In this document: positions 1 to 8,959 of the stretch, piece by piece
Layout of the letters: the number at the start of each line of letters is the position of its first letter
How positions within the stretch are numbered: position 1 is the first letter of the stretch
Assembly: GCA_001275005.1 (NCBI GenBank)
Contig: JWZX01001664.1
Span: forward strand, 1-13,035
Length of the DNA stretch: 13,035 nucleotides
Direction of reading: 5' to 3'
Source of the DNA: Chrysochromulina tobinii
Lineage: Eukaryota; Haptophyta; Prymnesiales; Chrysochromulinaceae
Position numbers and translations under genes: made by a program
The notes under the pieces: model-generated
Told to the model about the DNA's origin: nothing
The model's database searches: none
What the model saw: the letters and a program-made list of their open reading frames with translations, nothing else

Positions 1-567
1 ACGCTGTGGTCGGATGCATTCCCGCAATTGCCTTCAGGTCCATCGATTCGATGAACGGAGTTCCTGCCATCTTGTGTCTTGTCGGTCTTGTGTCTTGTAT
101 ACGTTGTGTCTTGTATCGTGTATCTACATGTACACGTAACACGATTGCACAATCCCCGATGCTAACAAGCTATAAACAGACGCACTCAGCAGCTATACAT
201 GTACACAGACGCAGCGCCCGTGTTATCCGCCTCCAGGCGTGTAACGATCTAACGAAGACCGCACGATCGGTGGCGTTCCGCGACGTGTTGTATGCCAGGG
301 TGAAACCAAGCGCGTCGCTTTCCGACAAATGGGTGTACGGTGCCCGCGGATCGCTCAATTGGCCTCATAGGCTCGAATACAGGTTGGTAATCTCGGTTGA
401 CGGTGTAGTTAGAGTAAGTTGGGATTTGGCACGGGGGACGGTGTTACGAGCCCCACCCCCCTTTCCTTCGCACCCATCCGTGGGTGATTGCTGGCGCGCG
501 TGGTTTGATCGGCGGAGCGTTTAATGGTCAGCCTTGGCATGATCTCTGGGAGCAAATGCCATCCAGC
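1..567. other. Non-coding 5' flank, nothing recognised
   Basis: Open frames here (for example + 6-524, opening on GTG) have no recognisable motif, uneven composition and no codon bias, so I treat the stretch as intergenic. Around 70-121 an imperfect TTGTGTCTTGT-like motif recurs several times. The 11-mer TACATGTACAC, which contains a TACATGTA palindrome, occurs twice, at 125 and 196. A 3' end of an upstream gene cannot be excluded. Confidence 0.4.
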
Positions 568-749
568 GACCCCAATGCATTGGGGTCCGCGACCCCAATG
601 GACCCCAACGTGTTGGGGCATTGGGGTATTTGCCCCAATGCATTGGGGTCGCCCGACCCCAACGGACCCCAGCGCATTGGGGTCGTTGGGGTCGGCACCC
701 CAATGTATTGGGGTGGATTTAGGGTGGATTCACCCCAACGCGTTGGGGT
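568..749. repeat. Cluster of six CCCCAA...TTGGGG palindromes
   Basis: Six inverted repeats share the arms CCCCAA/TTGGGG with a variable 4-base centre. They are 568-587 (perfect, 20 bp, centre TGCA), 603-618 (7-bp arms around GT), 633-648 (perfect, 16 bp, centre TGCA), 665-684 (arms GACCCCA/TGGGGTC, imperfect centre), 697-714 (8-bp arms around GT) and 732-749 (perfect, 18 bp, centre CGCG). Longer dyads enclose some of them: 592-600 pairs with 619-627 around the second, and 654-664 pairs with 684-694 around the fourth. Neighbouring half-sites can also pair with each other (618-626 with 633-641). The cluster ends 254 bp upstream of the myosin ATG. It could be a set of binding sites for a dimeric factor, or a fold-back structure; the function is unknown. 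Confidence 0.85.
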
Positions 750-1003
750 CGACTCCGCCCTAACTTGCCGAAAACAATTCCCCGAAAAACTCACAAAACA
801 CTACGCCGAAGGGATATTCTGTGAATGAGTCCATCTCTGTGTCTCGTTTCACTGTTAACAAGTAAGCCCATTCACTCGATTTGAGTCCATCGGAACTCTC
901 GTTCGCTTTGTCTCGCCGCTAAAGAACGAAGGCTTCGAAGCGTCCGTGGCGCTGCGACGCAGCAAATCCCCCTGACCAACAGTTCCGTGATTAGTTTTTG
1001 TTG
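750..1003 (+). promoter_or_regulatory. Presumed promoter / 5' leader of the myosin gene
   Basis: This stretch lies between the palindrome cluster and the myosin start codon and has no convincing frame of its own. I see no clear TATA box. A GTAAGC at 862-867 and a CTGAC-CAACAG ending at 982 would fit a 121-nt intron in the 5' leader. The decamer TGAGTCCATC occurs twice, at about 826 and 882. The assignment as leader rests only on position. Confidence 0.35.
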
Positions 1004-4000
1004 ATGCCTTCCGAACAAAAGGACGCGCGACCAACGTTCTGGTTTCCCGACCGCCGACCGCAAGATATATCGGAAGGATATCTGCTGGGCGAGGTGCTGC
1101 ACGAAGATGGGGGGCATGCAAATGTTCAAATCGCATTGCCTGACGGCCTGAAGACTTTCAACTTCCCTGTCGTGCATGCCAAGCCAGTCAACCCAAAGAC
1201 ACTCGACGGCGTCTCTGACAATACGCAGCTGATGCACCTTCATGAGCCGTCGCTGCTCTTCAATCTGCGCTGCCGCTACAACAAGGATTTGATATACACG
1301 TACACTGGCTACATCCTGATAGCCATTAATCCATACAAGGCGCTGTCGTGTTATGGCGATGCGGAAATGCGCTCGTACAAGGGTAAATCCATCGGGCTAC
1401 TTCCGCCGCACTTGTACGCTATGGCCGACCGCGCATTTCGCTCGATGAGTCGCGACGGGAACTCGCAGTCGATCATCATCTCAGGAGAGAGTGGAAGCGG
1501 GAAGACGGAGAGCTCAAAGATTGTGATGAAGTATCTTGCCATGTGCGGCTTTCCCTCGGGAAAGGGCTCTGAGGAGAAGCGAGCGTCGGATATCCTCACG
1601 TCGCTCTCCGAGAAGGTGCTCGATTGCAACCCGATCCTTGAGGGCTTCGGCAACGCAAAGACGGTGATGAATCACAACTCGTCACGCTTCGGAAAATTCA
1701 CCCGCATCCACTTCGACAAGCGCAACTGGCTTGTGGGCGCCGACGTGGTGACCTATCTTCTTGAGAAGTCCCGCACTGTCACCCAGAACCATGAGGAGCG
1801 CAACTATCACGTCTTCTATCACCTCTTCGCAGGGCTCGCACCAGCGGACAAGGCAGCTCTGCGACTGGGGCAGCCAGCTGACTTTGGCATGCTAAAGAAG
1901 GGGCTGATGCAGGTGGCGGCGATCAACGACGCTGAACGCTTCGCAGAACTCCTCGCCGCGTTCCGCACAGTAGGCATGTCCGTGATGGAGCAGCAGGGTA
2001 TCTTTCGGGCGCTCGCCTCGCTACTGCACTTGAGCAACATCGAGTTCGAGCCCACTGATGAGGATTCGTGCCATGTCCTCGACCGCACGCCCCTCGAGCT
2101 CGCGGCCGGTTTCATGCAGGCGCCGCTGACAGCATTCGAGGAGGCGCTCATCTCGCGCACCATGACGCAGCCGGGTTCTAGTTCGATCTACAAGATCCCG
2201 CTCAAGGTGCAAGAGGCGCGCTACTCGCGAGACACGCTAACTAAGGCACTCTACGCTGTCATTTTTGATTGGCTCGTGGTTCGTATCAACCAGTCATTAC
2301 TCACGGTCGCAGAAACTCGCGCCTTCATCGGCGTGCTCGATATCTTCGGTTTTGAAGATTTTGTTGTCAACTCGTTTGAGCAGCTCTGCATTAACTTCGC
2401 AAACGAGAAGTTGCAGGCGCACTTCAACGCCCAAGTCTTCAAGCAGGAGCAGGAGATATACATCCGCGAGGCCATCCGCTGGGACCCGATCCATGAACCT
2501 GACAACCAGGCTTGCATCGCGATGCTCGCAGCGCGGCCTCCCAGCCAGCCCGTTGGCCTGTTTGCTCTGCTCGATGAGCAATGCAGATTGCCTAAATGCA
2601 CATCGAAGACGTTCACCGAGAAGCTCTTCCAAACGCAGAAGGAAGCACACGCACGCGGCGTGCTGGCGAGCGTGCCGCGCGGCAAGGGGCTCATGCCATA
2701 CGAGGGTTTCGTCGTCTACCATTACGCTGGGCAAGTTATGTACCACTCAGAAGGTTTCTTGCAGAAGAACAACAACTCACTGCACGACGACCTGGAACTC
2801 GTGCTCAAGAACGCGGAAGATCCCTTCTTGCAACTGCTCAATCAAGTCATGGAAGAGGAGCCCACGCATGCATGCAGCGGCCTGAGAGCGTCGACGCCGT
2901 TGCTGGGCGGCCCAACCGAAATGCCGTTGGGCGCGAATCGAGGCTTGGGCATGGGCAAGCGCACAGCGAAAGCACGCTTCTCGTCGGTTTCGGCACATTT
3001 TCTGGTGCAGCTCTCGCAGCTGACTGACAACTTGGAGAGGACATCGTCGCACTTTGTACGCTGCGTCAACCCCAACAAGGTCAAGAGTCCCGATAAATTC
3101 ATGGGCGGCCATGTGTTGCACCAGCTACGCTGCTCGGGGATGATGGAGGCGCTGCGGCTGATGCACGAGGGCTTTCCGACGCGCTGCCCGTATGAGGACC
3201 TGTATGATCGATATAAGGACATGATGCCTCGATCCATCGCGTCGCTCGACTCGCCCTCCTTCTGCGAGATCCTTCTCATGGCCCTTGGACTTGACAAGGC
3301 TGACTACCAATTAGGCATCACCAAAGTCTTCTTTCGCGCGGGCAAGCTCGCCTTCCTTGACCAACTCACGGGTTCCGAGTACAAAGAGCTCGCGCCGGAC
3401 ATTGCCAACAAAGTTCGGGTGTGGCTCGTCAAGAAGCGTTGGCGCCGCCATACCATCGCCGTCGTGGCCTTCTTGCGGCTAAAGCGTACCCTCGAGGACC
3501 TGAGGCTGTTGCGTAAACTGTTTCAGACGGCCAACTTCATGATGCTCATGGCCAACCGGCCGAAGTTATCGCTGAAGCGCGCGAGAGAGATACGGGTGCG
3601 CAACGCTGCCAATATGTGCCAGCGCTTTGCACTGGGCTATCTTGGACAAAGACGTTATCATAAGTCGCAATGGGCGATTCGCTTCGCGCAACGCTTCTAT
3701 CGCGGGCACATGGCACGCATGCGATGTGGGCCAGCGCTCGCGGCGTTGCGTGCCAAGCTTAAGGTGGAGGCAGAAGAGCGGAAGAAAGTGGCTGAAGCTT
3801 TGCGTAAGCAGCAGCATAAGGAAGAGCTTGAAAGGATTCGTACGATGGCACGCGATGGTGCCGCCGTACCTTTATCGTCCTCAAGCTCGGCGAAATACAG
3901 CAAGCAACGGCCCATTGGCCAGGAGACTCCCGGTGCCAGTGCAGAGGGCAGCGCGACGCTGGCGATGCTAATGGAAAGTGTGGGCGGCGATTTTGCCGCG

Positions 4001-5026
4001 CGCTTCGCGATCTTGGAGAAGGCAGTCAGCGAGACAATCCCCCAGCTGCAGCAGCAGGTTGCTGAGCTCCAAAGGGAGCTCGCTTCCATCCGAGGCGTGC
4101 CGCCGAAAGTTGCAGAGCCCTTTGTGCCACTACCAACTGATATTGCGCCGCCGAACACGCGCACTCGCCAACGGTCGCACTCGACGCTGGGTCTACCGAA
4201 TGCGGCAGTGGCATCGTCCTCGGTACGCGTGTCGCGGCGGGCCTCGCTCTCTGCCCAGGTGGGCGGTGGCAAGAGCACGTGGGGTCTACTCGACCTCCTA
4301 GGGATCACGACGAACCAATCCAGTGCAGCGGTCACGGCGGTGGCAGCAGCAGGAGAGAGGCGCGACGGCGCGCGTCCCCGCACTGCATGTGCTAAGAATG
4401 CCGCGGCCGTCGATCGCTCGCCTGTGACCAAGCTGCCCGGAGAGACGCTTCAGATGCTGACGAAGGCGGTGATGGCACTTGAAAAGCATTTCGCCAAGGC
4501 CGATGAACCGGGTGCTAGACTATCTGCAGAAATGCTTGGCAGCGATCGCGACAACAAAGATATCGCCGTCCTGGTGCGTGGTCAGCTCTGCACTGCGCTG
4601 TCCCGCGTGCTGTTGCACGGGTTCAAGTCATTCAAGCTCATCGGTAAATATCACATCTGGGACTTTGTCCAAGAGACGTCCGAGGCTCTCGTCAAGTCGG
4701 GCCAAGTCATTCCACTGCTGGGTGACGCGCAGCGATCGCTGCTTGCGGCAGTTAGCGAGGTGAACTCGCACGAGGGCACAGCCAACAACCCGAACATCAA
4801 GTTTCGCTCCTTCGTTTGTTTCGGCCTCAATTGTCGCGCGCTGCACGACTGGGTACAGGTGCTGACGCTCGACAAGGAGACCATGGCCAAGTTTTACGAA
4901 GCATGGGCGTTTGTCAATTCCAGTGCCGACGCGCTGCCACAGCTGGTTGAAACGCTCGCACCGCTCAGTGGCCAGCGATACTCTCTCTCGCTCGACTACG
5001 AGCTCAAGAGCTGGGATTTGCACTAA
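1004..5026 (+). CDS. Unconventional myosin heavy chain with C-terminal RUN domain
   Basis: Actin-based motor of 1340 residues; I take ATG 1004 because the frame upstream opens only on TTG codons. Residues about 10-60 are an SH3-like myosin N-terminus. The motor (about 60-785) has P-loop GESGSGKT at 161-168, switch I NHNSSRFGK from 223, switch II DIFGFE at 446-451, FVRCVNPN at 684-691 and ITKVFFRAG just after 771, so all nucleotide-binding motifs are intact. The TEDS-rule position, 16 residues before DTLTK, is Ser394, a phosphorylatable residue. The neck has one clean IQ motif (QRFYRGHMAR from 896) and a degenerate one before it. Coiled coil is predicted near 912-950 and 990-1030, then a Ser/Ala-rich linker. 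Residues about 1185-1320 (CTALSRVLLHG, HIWDF, ALHDW, FYEAWAF) match the RUN fold, which in known proteins binds Rab/Rap/Arl-type GTPases. A role in membrane or cargo transport is inferred. Myosin identity is certain; the class is not assignable by eye. No intron interrupts the frame. Confidence 0.97.
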   Translation: MPSEQKDARPTFWFPDRRPQDISEGYLLGEVLHEDGGHANVQIALPDGLKTFNFPVVHAKPVNPKTLDGVSDNTQLMHLHEPSLLFNLRCRYNKDLIYTYTGYILIAINPYKALSCYGDAEMRSYKGKSIGLLPPHLYAMADRAFRSMSRDGNSQSIIISGESGSGKTESSKIVMKYLAMCGFPSGKGSEEKRASDILTSLSEKVLDCNPILEGFGNAKTVMNHNSSRFGKFTRIHFDKRNWLVGADVVTYLLEKSRTVTQNHEERNYHVFYHLFAGLAPADKAALRLGQPADFGMLKKGLMQVAAINDAERFAELLAAFRTVGMSVMEQQGIFRALASLLHLSNIEFEPTDEDSCHVLDRTPLELAAGFMQAPLTAFEEALISRTMTQPGSSSIYKIPLKVQEARYSRDTLTKALYAVIFDWLVVRINQSLLTVAETRAFIGVLDIFGFEDFVVNSFEQLCINFANEKLQAHFNAQVFKQEQEIYIREAIRWDPIHEPDNQACIAMLAARPPSQPVGLFALLDEQCRLPKCTSKTFTEKLFQTQKEAHARGVLASVPRGKGLMPYEGFVVYHYAGQVMYHSEGFLQKNNNSLHDDLELVLKNAEDPFLQLLNQVMEEEPTHACSGLRASTPLLGGPTEMPLGANRGLGMGKRTAKARFSSVSAHFLVQLSQLTDNLERTSSHFVRCVNPNKVKSPDKFMGGHVLHQLRCSGMMEALRLMHEGFPTRCPYEDLYDRYKDMMPRSIASLDSPSFCEILLMALGLDKADYQLGITKVFFRAGKLAFLDQLTGSEYKELAPDIANKVRVWLVKKRWRRHTIAVVAFLRLKRTLEDLRLLRKLFQTANFMMLMANRPKLSLKRAREIRVRNAANMCQRFALGYLGQRRYHKSQWAIRFAQRFYRGHMARMRCGPALAALRAKLKVEAEERKKVAEALRKQQHKEELERIRTMARDGAAVPLSSSSSAKYSKQRPIGQETPGASAEGSATLAMLMESVGGDFAARFAILEKAVSETIPQLQQQVAELQRELASIRGVPPKVAEPFVPLPTDIAPPNTRTRQRSHSTLGLPNAAVASSSVRVSRRASLSAQVGGGKSTWGLLDLLGITTNQSSAAVTAVAAAGERRDGARPRTACAKNAAAVDRSPVTKLPGETLQMLTKAVMALEKHFAKADEPGARLSAEMLGSDRDNKDIAVLVRGQLCTALSRVLLHGFKSFKLIGKYHIWDFVQETSEALVKSGQVIPLLGDAQRSLLAAVSEVNSHEGTANNPNIKFRSFVCFGLNCRALHDWVQVLTLDKETMAKFYEAWAFVNSSADALPQLVETLAPLSGQRYSLSLDYELKSWDLH

Positions 5027-5428
5027 ATCACGGGAATGGCTGCGGCCCTGGCTGCATTGCACAAGAGTGCACAGCAACCCCTCGGTTGTTGTTGGGTATC
5101 CGATCCGCTTTTGACTCTCTGATGCTTTAATTTCCCCTCCATTGTTCAGGCTGTATGCAATGACGCCAACAGTTGGGCTCTTCTCGCTGTGCCAGCGGTG
5201 TCCTAGGATGTTTCACCAGCTTCGCGATCCTTTGACATATGGTTGAGCTTCTGCCTAACTAGTGGAAGGGAGGTCCACGCCAAGAATGCCTTCCTGGCCG
5301 ATCCCTCGCCGGCAGCATGAGGCTGCAAGTGTGTTTTTAGGGAGGAGTGCTCCAAGTGTGGCGCCTCCTCACGCAGACGAGGTAGGACCTGAGGCTGCGA
5401 GGCGCTCGGGAAAGACACCAACTGGTAG
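5027..5428. other. 3' flank of myosin gene, no clear gene
   Basis: This is presumed 3' UTR and intergenic DNA. No AATAAA is visible close to the stop. A 28-codon + frame starts at ATG 5160. A short exon-like stretch near 5270-5315 (reading EVHAKNAFLADPSPAA) has G/C-ending codons but no clear splice borders. I do not call either as a gene. Confidence 0.4.
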
Positions 5429-5964
5429 GAGCATGGGCTCGAGGGGTTCGGCGCCGTGCAGCTGCCGCTGGTATCGATGCGATGCGTCTTCTTCCCGATG
5501 GCCATCAAGTCGCAGTGCGCAGGTGGGGCTTCAACGCGGCGCAGCAGCTTCATTGTGATCCAGCGTGTAAGTAAACGCGTAGCGGTGGGGCGGCTCCGCG
5601 CCAGTGCCGACTACCACCGAGGGCACCTGACTTATGGAGCCTCTCCGGCAGGCAGCCACGTGGCAGCCAGCCACGCCACGCGCCGCGCTCCCACTCTCGC
5701 AGTTATGCCACGACGCTCGCTTCGCTTGCGTGCGCCTTTGCTTGCGCCTTCGCCACCACCTCTGCCTGTGCGCCGCAGAGTGAGGCGGTGGGGGGGGGGT
5801 TGGCCCGCGCCATGGTCACCTGCAGGGTGCCGCGCGCGAGGGTGCCGTTGGTTGTTGATCAATGGCCGAATGCCAGCGGTGCGTTGCCCAAAGTTGCATC
5901 ACTCGAGCCTTTCGGGTTGGGACCCATCCGCAGGGTGCCTTCGAACGTGGGTCGGGCTGGCTGA
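5429..5964 (+). CDS. Possible last two exons of an unrecognised spliced gene
   Basis: Two open stretches with mostly G/C-ending codons can be joined in phase 0. The first, 5429-5566, follows an AG and ends CAG-CGT before GTAAGT at 5567-5572; it encodes about 46 residues (beginning EHGLEGFGAV). The second would start at 5656 after GGCAGGCAG and run to TGA 5962-5964, encoding about 102 residues that include SYATTLASLACAF and VPLVVDQWPNASG. The intron would be 89 nt, with a CTGAC branch-like site at about 5627. The upstream exon or start was not found, and a G10 run interrupts the second exon. I recognise no domain. It could equally be a decayed gene or chance open sequence. Confidence 0.22.
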
Positions 5965-6146
5965 GTGGAAAGTGTGTTAGGGCCCAAGCGAGCAGTGACT
6001 CTGTCGTTGCGTTGTATACGTTAGAGACATTGAGTGAGCGAAAAAGGGAAGAGGGGAGAGTAAGGCGACTGTAACCGGCGCGGCCGACTTAGAACAGCCG
6101 GGATAATAGTGTGTGCCGAAGATTGCTGCACACCACCACCACATGC
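5965..6146. other. Spacer before the satellite, no gene seen
   Basis: Mixed-composition DNA with a purine-rich run near 6037-6063. No supported frame, RNA or splice structure was found. Confidence 0.4.
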
Positions 6147-7888
6147 GGAGCCCCTCCGTGAGCAATCACGACGGTAATAATTACGTAATCATGATGCAAT
6201 CACGATCAGGTTGATGAGCCATCAGGGGCACTCAGCCTCTGATGCGCTCGTAGCTGGCGGTTGGCGCGCGTGGCGCGCGAGCGAAGCGCAGGCCGCCTCT
6301 CGGCAGCCCCCTCGGTGAGCAATCACGTGGTAATAATTAGGTAATCATGATGCAATCAAGGTTGATGAGCCATCAGGGGCACTCAGCCTCTGATGCGCTC
6401 GTAGCTGGCGGTCGGCGCGCGTGGCGCGCGAGCGAAGCGCAGGCCGCCTCTCGGCAGCCCCCTCGGTGAGCAATCACGAGGTAGTCCTGATGTAATCATG
6501 ATGCAATCACGATAAGGTTGATGAGCCATCAGGGGCACTCAGCCTCTGATGCGCTCGTAGCTGGCGGTCGTCGCGCGTGGCGCGCGAGCGAAGCACAGGC
6601 CGCCTCTCGGCAGCCCCCTCGGTGGGCAATCACGAGGTAATCATGATGCAATCACGATCAGGTTGATGATCCATCAGGGGCACCCAGCCTCTGATGCGCT
6701 CGTAGCTGGCGGTCGGCGCGGATGGCGCGCGAGCGAGGCGCTGGCCGCCTCTCGGCAGCCCCCCCGGTGAGCAGTCATGACGTGATTATGAAGCAATCAG
6801 GTTGATGAGTCATCATAAGAGCCATCACTGGCACTCAGCCTCTGATGCACTCGTAGCTGGCGGTCGGGCGCGCTTATGGCGCTCGCGTGAGCGAGGCTTG
6901 GTGCTCTCTCGGCAGCTCTTCGCGGTGAGAAATCCGGATGTAATCATGATGCCATCATGATCAGGTTGATGAGCCATCGCTGGCACTCAGCCCCTGGTTC
7001 GCTTGTGAGCAGTCGGTCGGCGCGCGTGGCGCGCGAGTGAAGCGCTGTGGCAGCCTCTCTCGGCAGCCCCCTCGGTGAGCAATCGCGATGTAATCGTGAT
7101 GCAATCATGATCAGGTTGACGATGTGATCATGATACAATCATGATCAGGTTGATGAGCCATCGTTGGCAGCCCCGGCGGCCTCCGCGATGCGCTCGTAGC
7201 AGGCGGTCGGGCCGTCTCTCGACGGCCCCCTCGGTGAGCAATCACGATGTAATCGTGATGCAGTCATACTCGGGTTGATGAGCCAACAATGGCGTTCAGC
7301 CTCTGATTTGCTCGTAGCTGTTTCGTAGCGGACGGTCGGCGCGCGTGGCTAGCGAGCGAGGCGCTGTGCCGCCTCACGGAAGCCCCTCGGTGAGCAATCG
7401 TGAGGTAATCATGATGTAATCATGATGCGATCACGATCAGGTTGATGAGCCATCAGGGGCACTCAGCCTCTGATGCGCTCGTAGCTGGCGGTTGTCGCGC
7501 GTGGCGCGCGAGCGAAGCACAAGCCGCCTCTCGGCAGCCCCCTCGGTGAGCCATCACGAGGTAATCACGAGGTAATCATGATGCGATCACGATCAGGTTG
7601 ATGAGCCATCAGGGGCACTCAGCCTCTGATGCGCTCGTAGCTGGCGGTTGTCGCGCGTGGCGCGCGAGCGAAGCGCAGGCCGCCTCTCGGCGGCCCCCTC
7701 GGTGAGGTGCAATCACGAGGTAATCATGATGCAATCACGATCAGGTTGATGAGCCATCAGGGGCACTCAGCCTCTGATGCGCTCGTAGCTGGCGGTCGGC
7801 GCGCGTGGCGCGCGAGCGAAGCGCAGGCCGCCTCTCGGCGGCCCCCTCGGTGATGAGCAATCACGAGGTAATCATGAGGTAATCGTTG
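6147..7888. repeat. Tandem satellite, about 12 units of ~150 bp with internal hairpin
   Basis: The marker GGTTGATGAG recurs at 6209, 6360, 6516, 6661, 6800, 6964, 7114 (variant), 7148, 7273, 7440, 7596 and 7744. Spacings are mostly 139-167 bp, with one short 34-bp step and one of 125. Each unit runs: TGAGCAATCACGAGGTAATC block, ATGATGCAATCA block, GGTTGATGAGCC, a hairpin (CATCAGGGGC-ACTCA-GCCTCTGATG, first copy 6220-6244), CTCGTAGCTGGCGGTCGG, GCGCGC-GTG-GCGCGC, and CCGCCTCTCGGCAGCCCCCTCGG. Outer units near 6360-6700 and 7440-7860 are nearly identical, while central units (6800-7400) are diverged, as expected of unequal exchange. No ORF spans the array and no terminal target-site duplication is evident. 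Confidence 0.93.
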
Positions 7889-8959
7889 ATGCAATGGGTT
7901 TGTTATGTTGTGGGTGGGGTGGTTTTGGTGGTTGGTTTTGGGGTTCTTGGTTTTTGGTTTGTAACTGACCCAGCAAAAGCTCAACCGCTAGCGCGCCCCA
8001 CACACGGGGCGCCCCTCGTACAGAAGCACGAGGCGGGCCGGTCGGGGCTGCTGTTTGTCATGACCTATGGCAACGGCGGCGGCTGCACCTTTAAAGTGGT
8101 GGCGCGCACCCGCTCGGGCGCCCTCGTGGATTTCATCCTCGCCGCCGCGAGCAGGGCAACGACGGGCGGCGGCAGCGCGGCCGCCGTCCAGCCGCGCCCC
8201 TCGCGCGCCGCCCTAATGATCGCCGGCGCGCTCGGCGTTGAGCTCGAGGAGCTCCTCCTCGATCGTGGCGGCACCGGGCTGCCCAGGAAGCTCGTTTACC
8301 TGGAGCAGATCCGCTGCCGCCTCCGAGCCAGCCCGGTGCGCCTTGCGCCCTCGCTGCTGCCCTTCCTCTTCGTCTCGCGCGCCGATCGGTCGGGTTCGGG
8401 TGCCCGGCTCCGGCACCTCGCGGCTGGCATGTGGCCTCGCAAGGGCGGCGCCGCCGGGCGAGAGCACGCGGCCCGCTGCCGGGGCATGCCGACGGCCGTC
8501 GTGTACGAGCAGCGCGCGCACGCCCTGCCATGGAGCGCGTCGTCGGACAATGCGGCTGCGGGCCGCCTCGCCGACGCGTCGCTGCAGACGGCGGCGGCGG
8601 CCATCGACTTTGAGCTCGTGTACGCGAGCGCGGCCGCGGCCGACGGCATGCTGCTGCCGCCGCCTCGGACGGCGGCCGTCGTCGCGCGCGGCTCCGCGCT
8701 GATCGCGGTCGCAGGGGCCGTCCCAGAGGATGACGCGCTGCTCGCGCAGGTGCGCTGCAATCGGAGGCAGGATCTCATCGTGCCACCTGGAGTCGTTGGC
8801 CGCGTCGTCGGCTGCAAAGGCCTCGACGCGCGCGATGCGCAGCGGCGGTCTGGATGGCGTGGCGGGCACGACGCCCGTCCCGCTCCTGTCCGAGCGCACG
8901 AACTCGAGGCCCTCGGCTGCCGCGGTCGCCCTCGCCTTCTGCGCGACGAGCTCAGGTGA
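7889..8959 (+). CDS. Hypothetical GC-rich protein, hydrophobic N-terminus
   Basis: The frame encodes 356 residues from ATG 7889; the TTG one codon earlier is not a credible start. Residues about 3-28 (MQWVCYVVGGVV...FWFV) would form a signal anchor, but they are written by the G/T tract, where any such frame reads V, G, F, L and W. ATG 8060 (299 residues) is an alternative start. From 8060 to about 8390 my hand count of GC by codon position is roughly 72/57/88 percent over 110 codons. That is the pattern of true coding, and it favours this strand over its antisense mirror. Segments such as VVYEQRAHALPW and AAIDFELVYASAAAADG look protein-like, but I recognise no family. After about 8860 the codon bias fades, so the true 3' end may differ through splicing, a frameshift or decay. 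Confidence 0.35.
   Translation: MQWVCYVVGGVVLVVGFGVLGFWFVTDPAKAQPLARPTHGAPLVQKHEAGRSGLLFVMTYGNGGGCTFKVVARTRSGALVDFILAAASRATTGGGSAAAVQPRPSRAALMIAGALGVELEELLLDRGGTGLPRKLVYLEQIRCRLRASPVRLAPSLLPFLFVSRADRSGSGARLRHLAAGMWPRKGGAAGREHAARCRGMPTAVVYEQRAHALPWSASSDNAAAGRLADASLQTAAAAIDFELVYASAAAADGMLLPPPRTAAVVARGSALIAVAGAVPEDDALLAQVRCNRRQDLIVPPGVVGRVVGCKGLDARDAQRRSGWRGGHDARPAPVRAHELEALGCRGRPRLLRDELR
7893..7968. repeat. G/T-only strand-asymmetric tract
   Basis: From about 7893 to 7968 the + strand is almost exclusively G and T (runs such as GGGTGGGGTGG and TTTTTGG). It follows directly on the last satellite fragment, whose GATGCAAT ends at about 7893. It is not a regular telomere repeat. The tract also supplies the hydrophobic N-terminal codons of the + frame that starts at 7889. 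Confidence 0.75.

Noticed and set aside
6-524. 172-codon + frame at the window start
   Set aside because: It opens on GTG in eukaryotic DNA, crosses simple TTGTGTC repeats, and lacks codon bias or motifs.
568-749. Interstitial telomere (CCCCAA is a ciliate telomere unit)
   Set aside because: The hexamers are arranged as inverted pairs with spacers, not as head-to-tail arrays.
484-828. ORFs on both strands across the palindrome cluster (DPNALG/TPMHWG-type peptides)
   Set aside because: The peptide repeats only mirror the CCCCAA/TTGGGG palindromes; palindromes open similar frames on both strands, and no protein family fits.
2251-2746. Overlapping minus-strand ORFs inside the myosin gene
   Set aside because: They are antisense shadows of strongly conserved myosin motor codons.
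6147-7888. CRISPR-like array
   Set aside because: Units are about 150 bp, fully repetitive without unique spacers, and the context is eukaryotic.
7993-8012. GCGCCCC-acacac-GGGGCGC hairpin as a terminator
   Set aside because: A single short GC hairpin in GC-rich eukaryotic DNA; no T-run follows and chance occurrence is likely.
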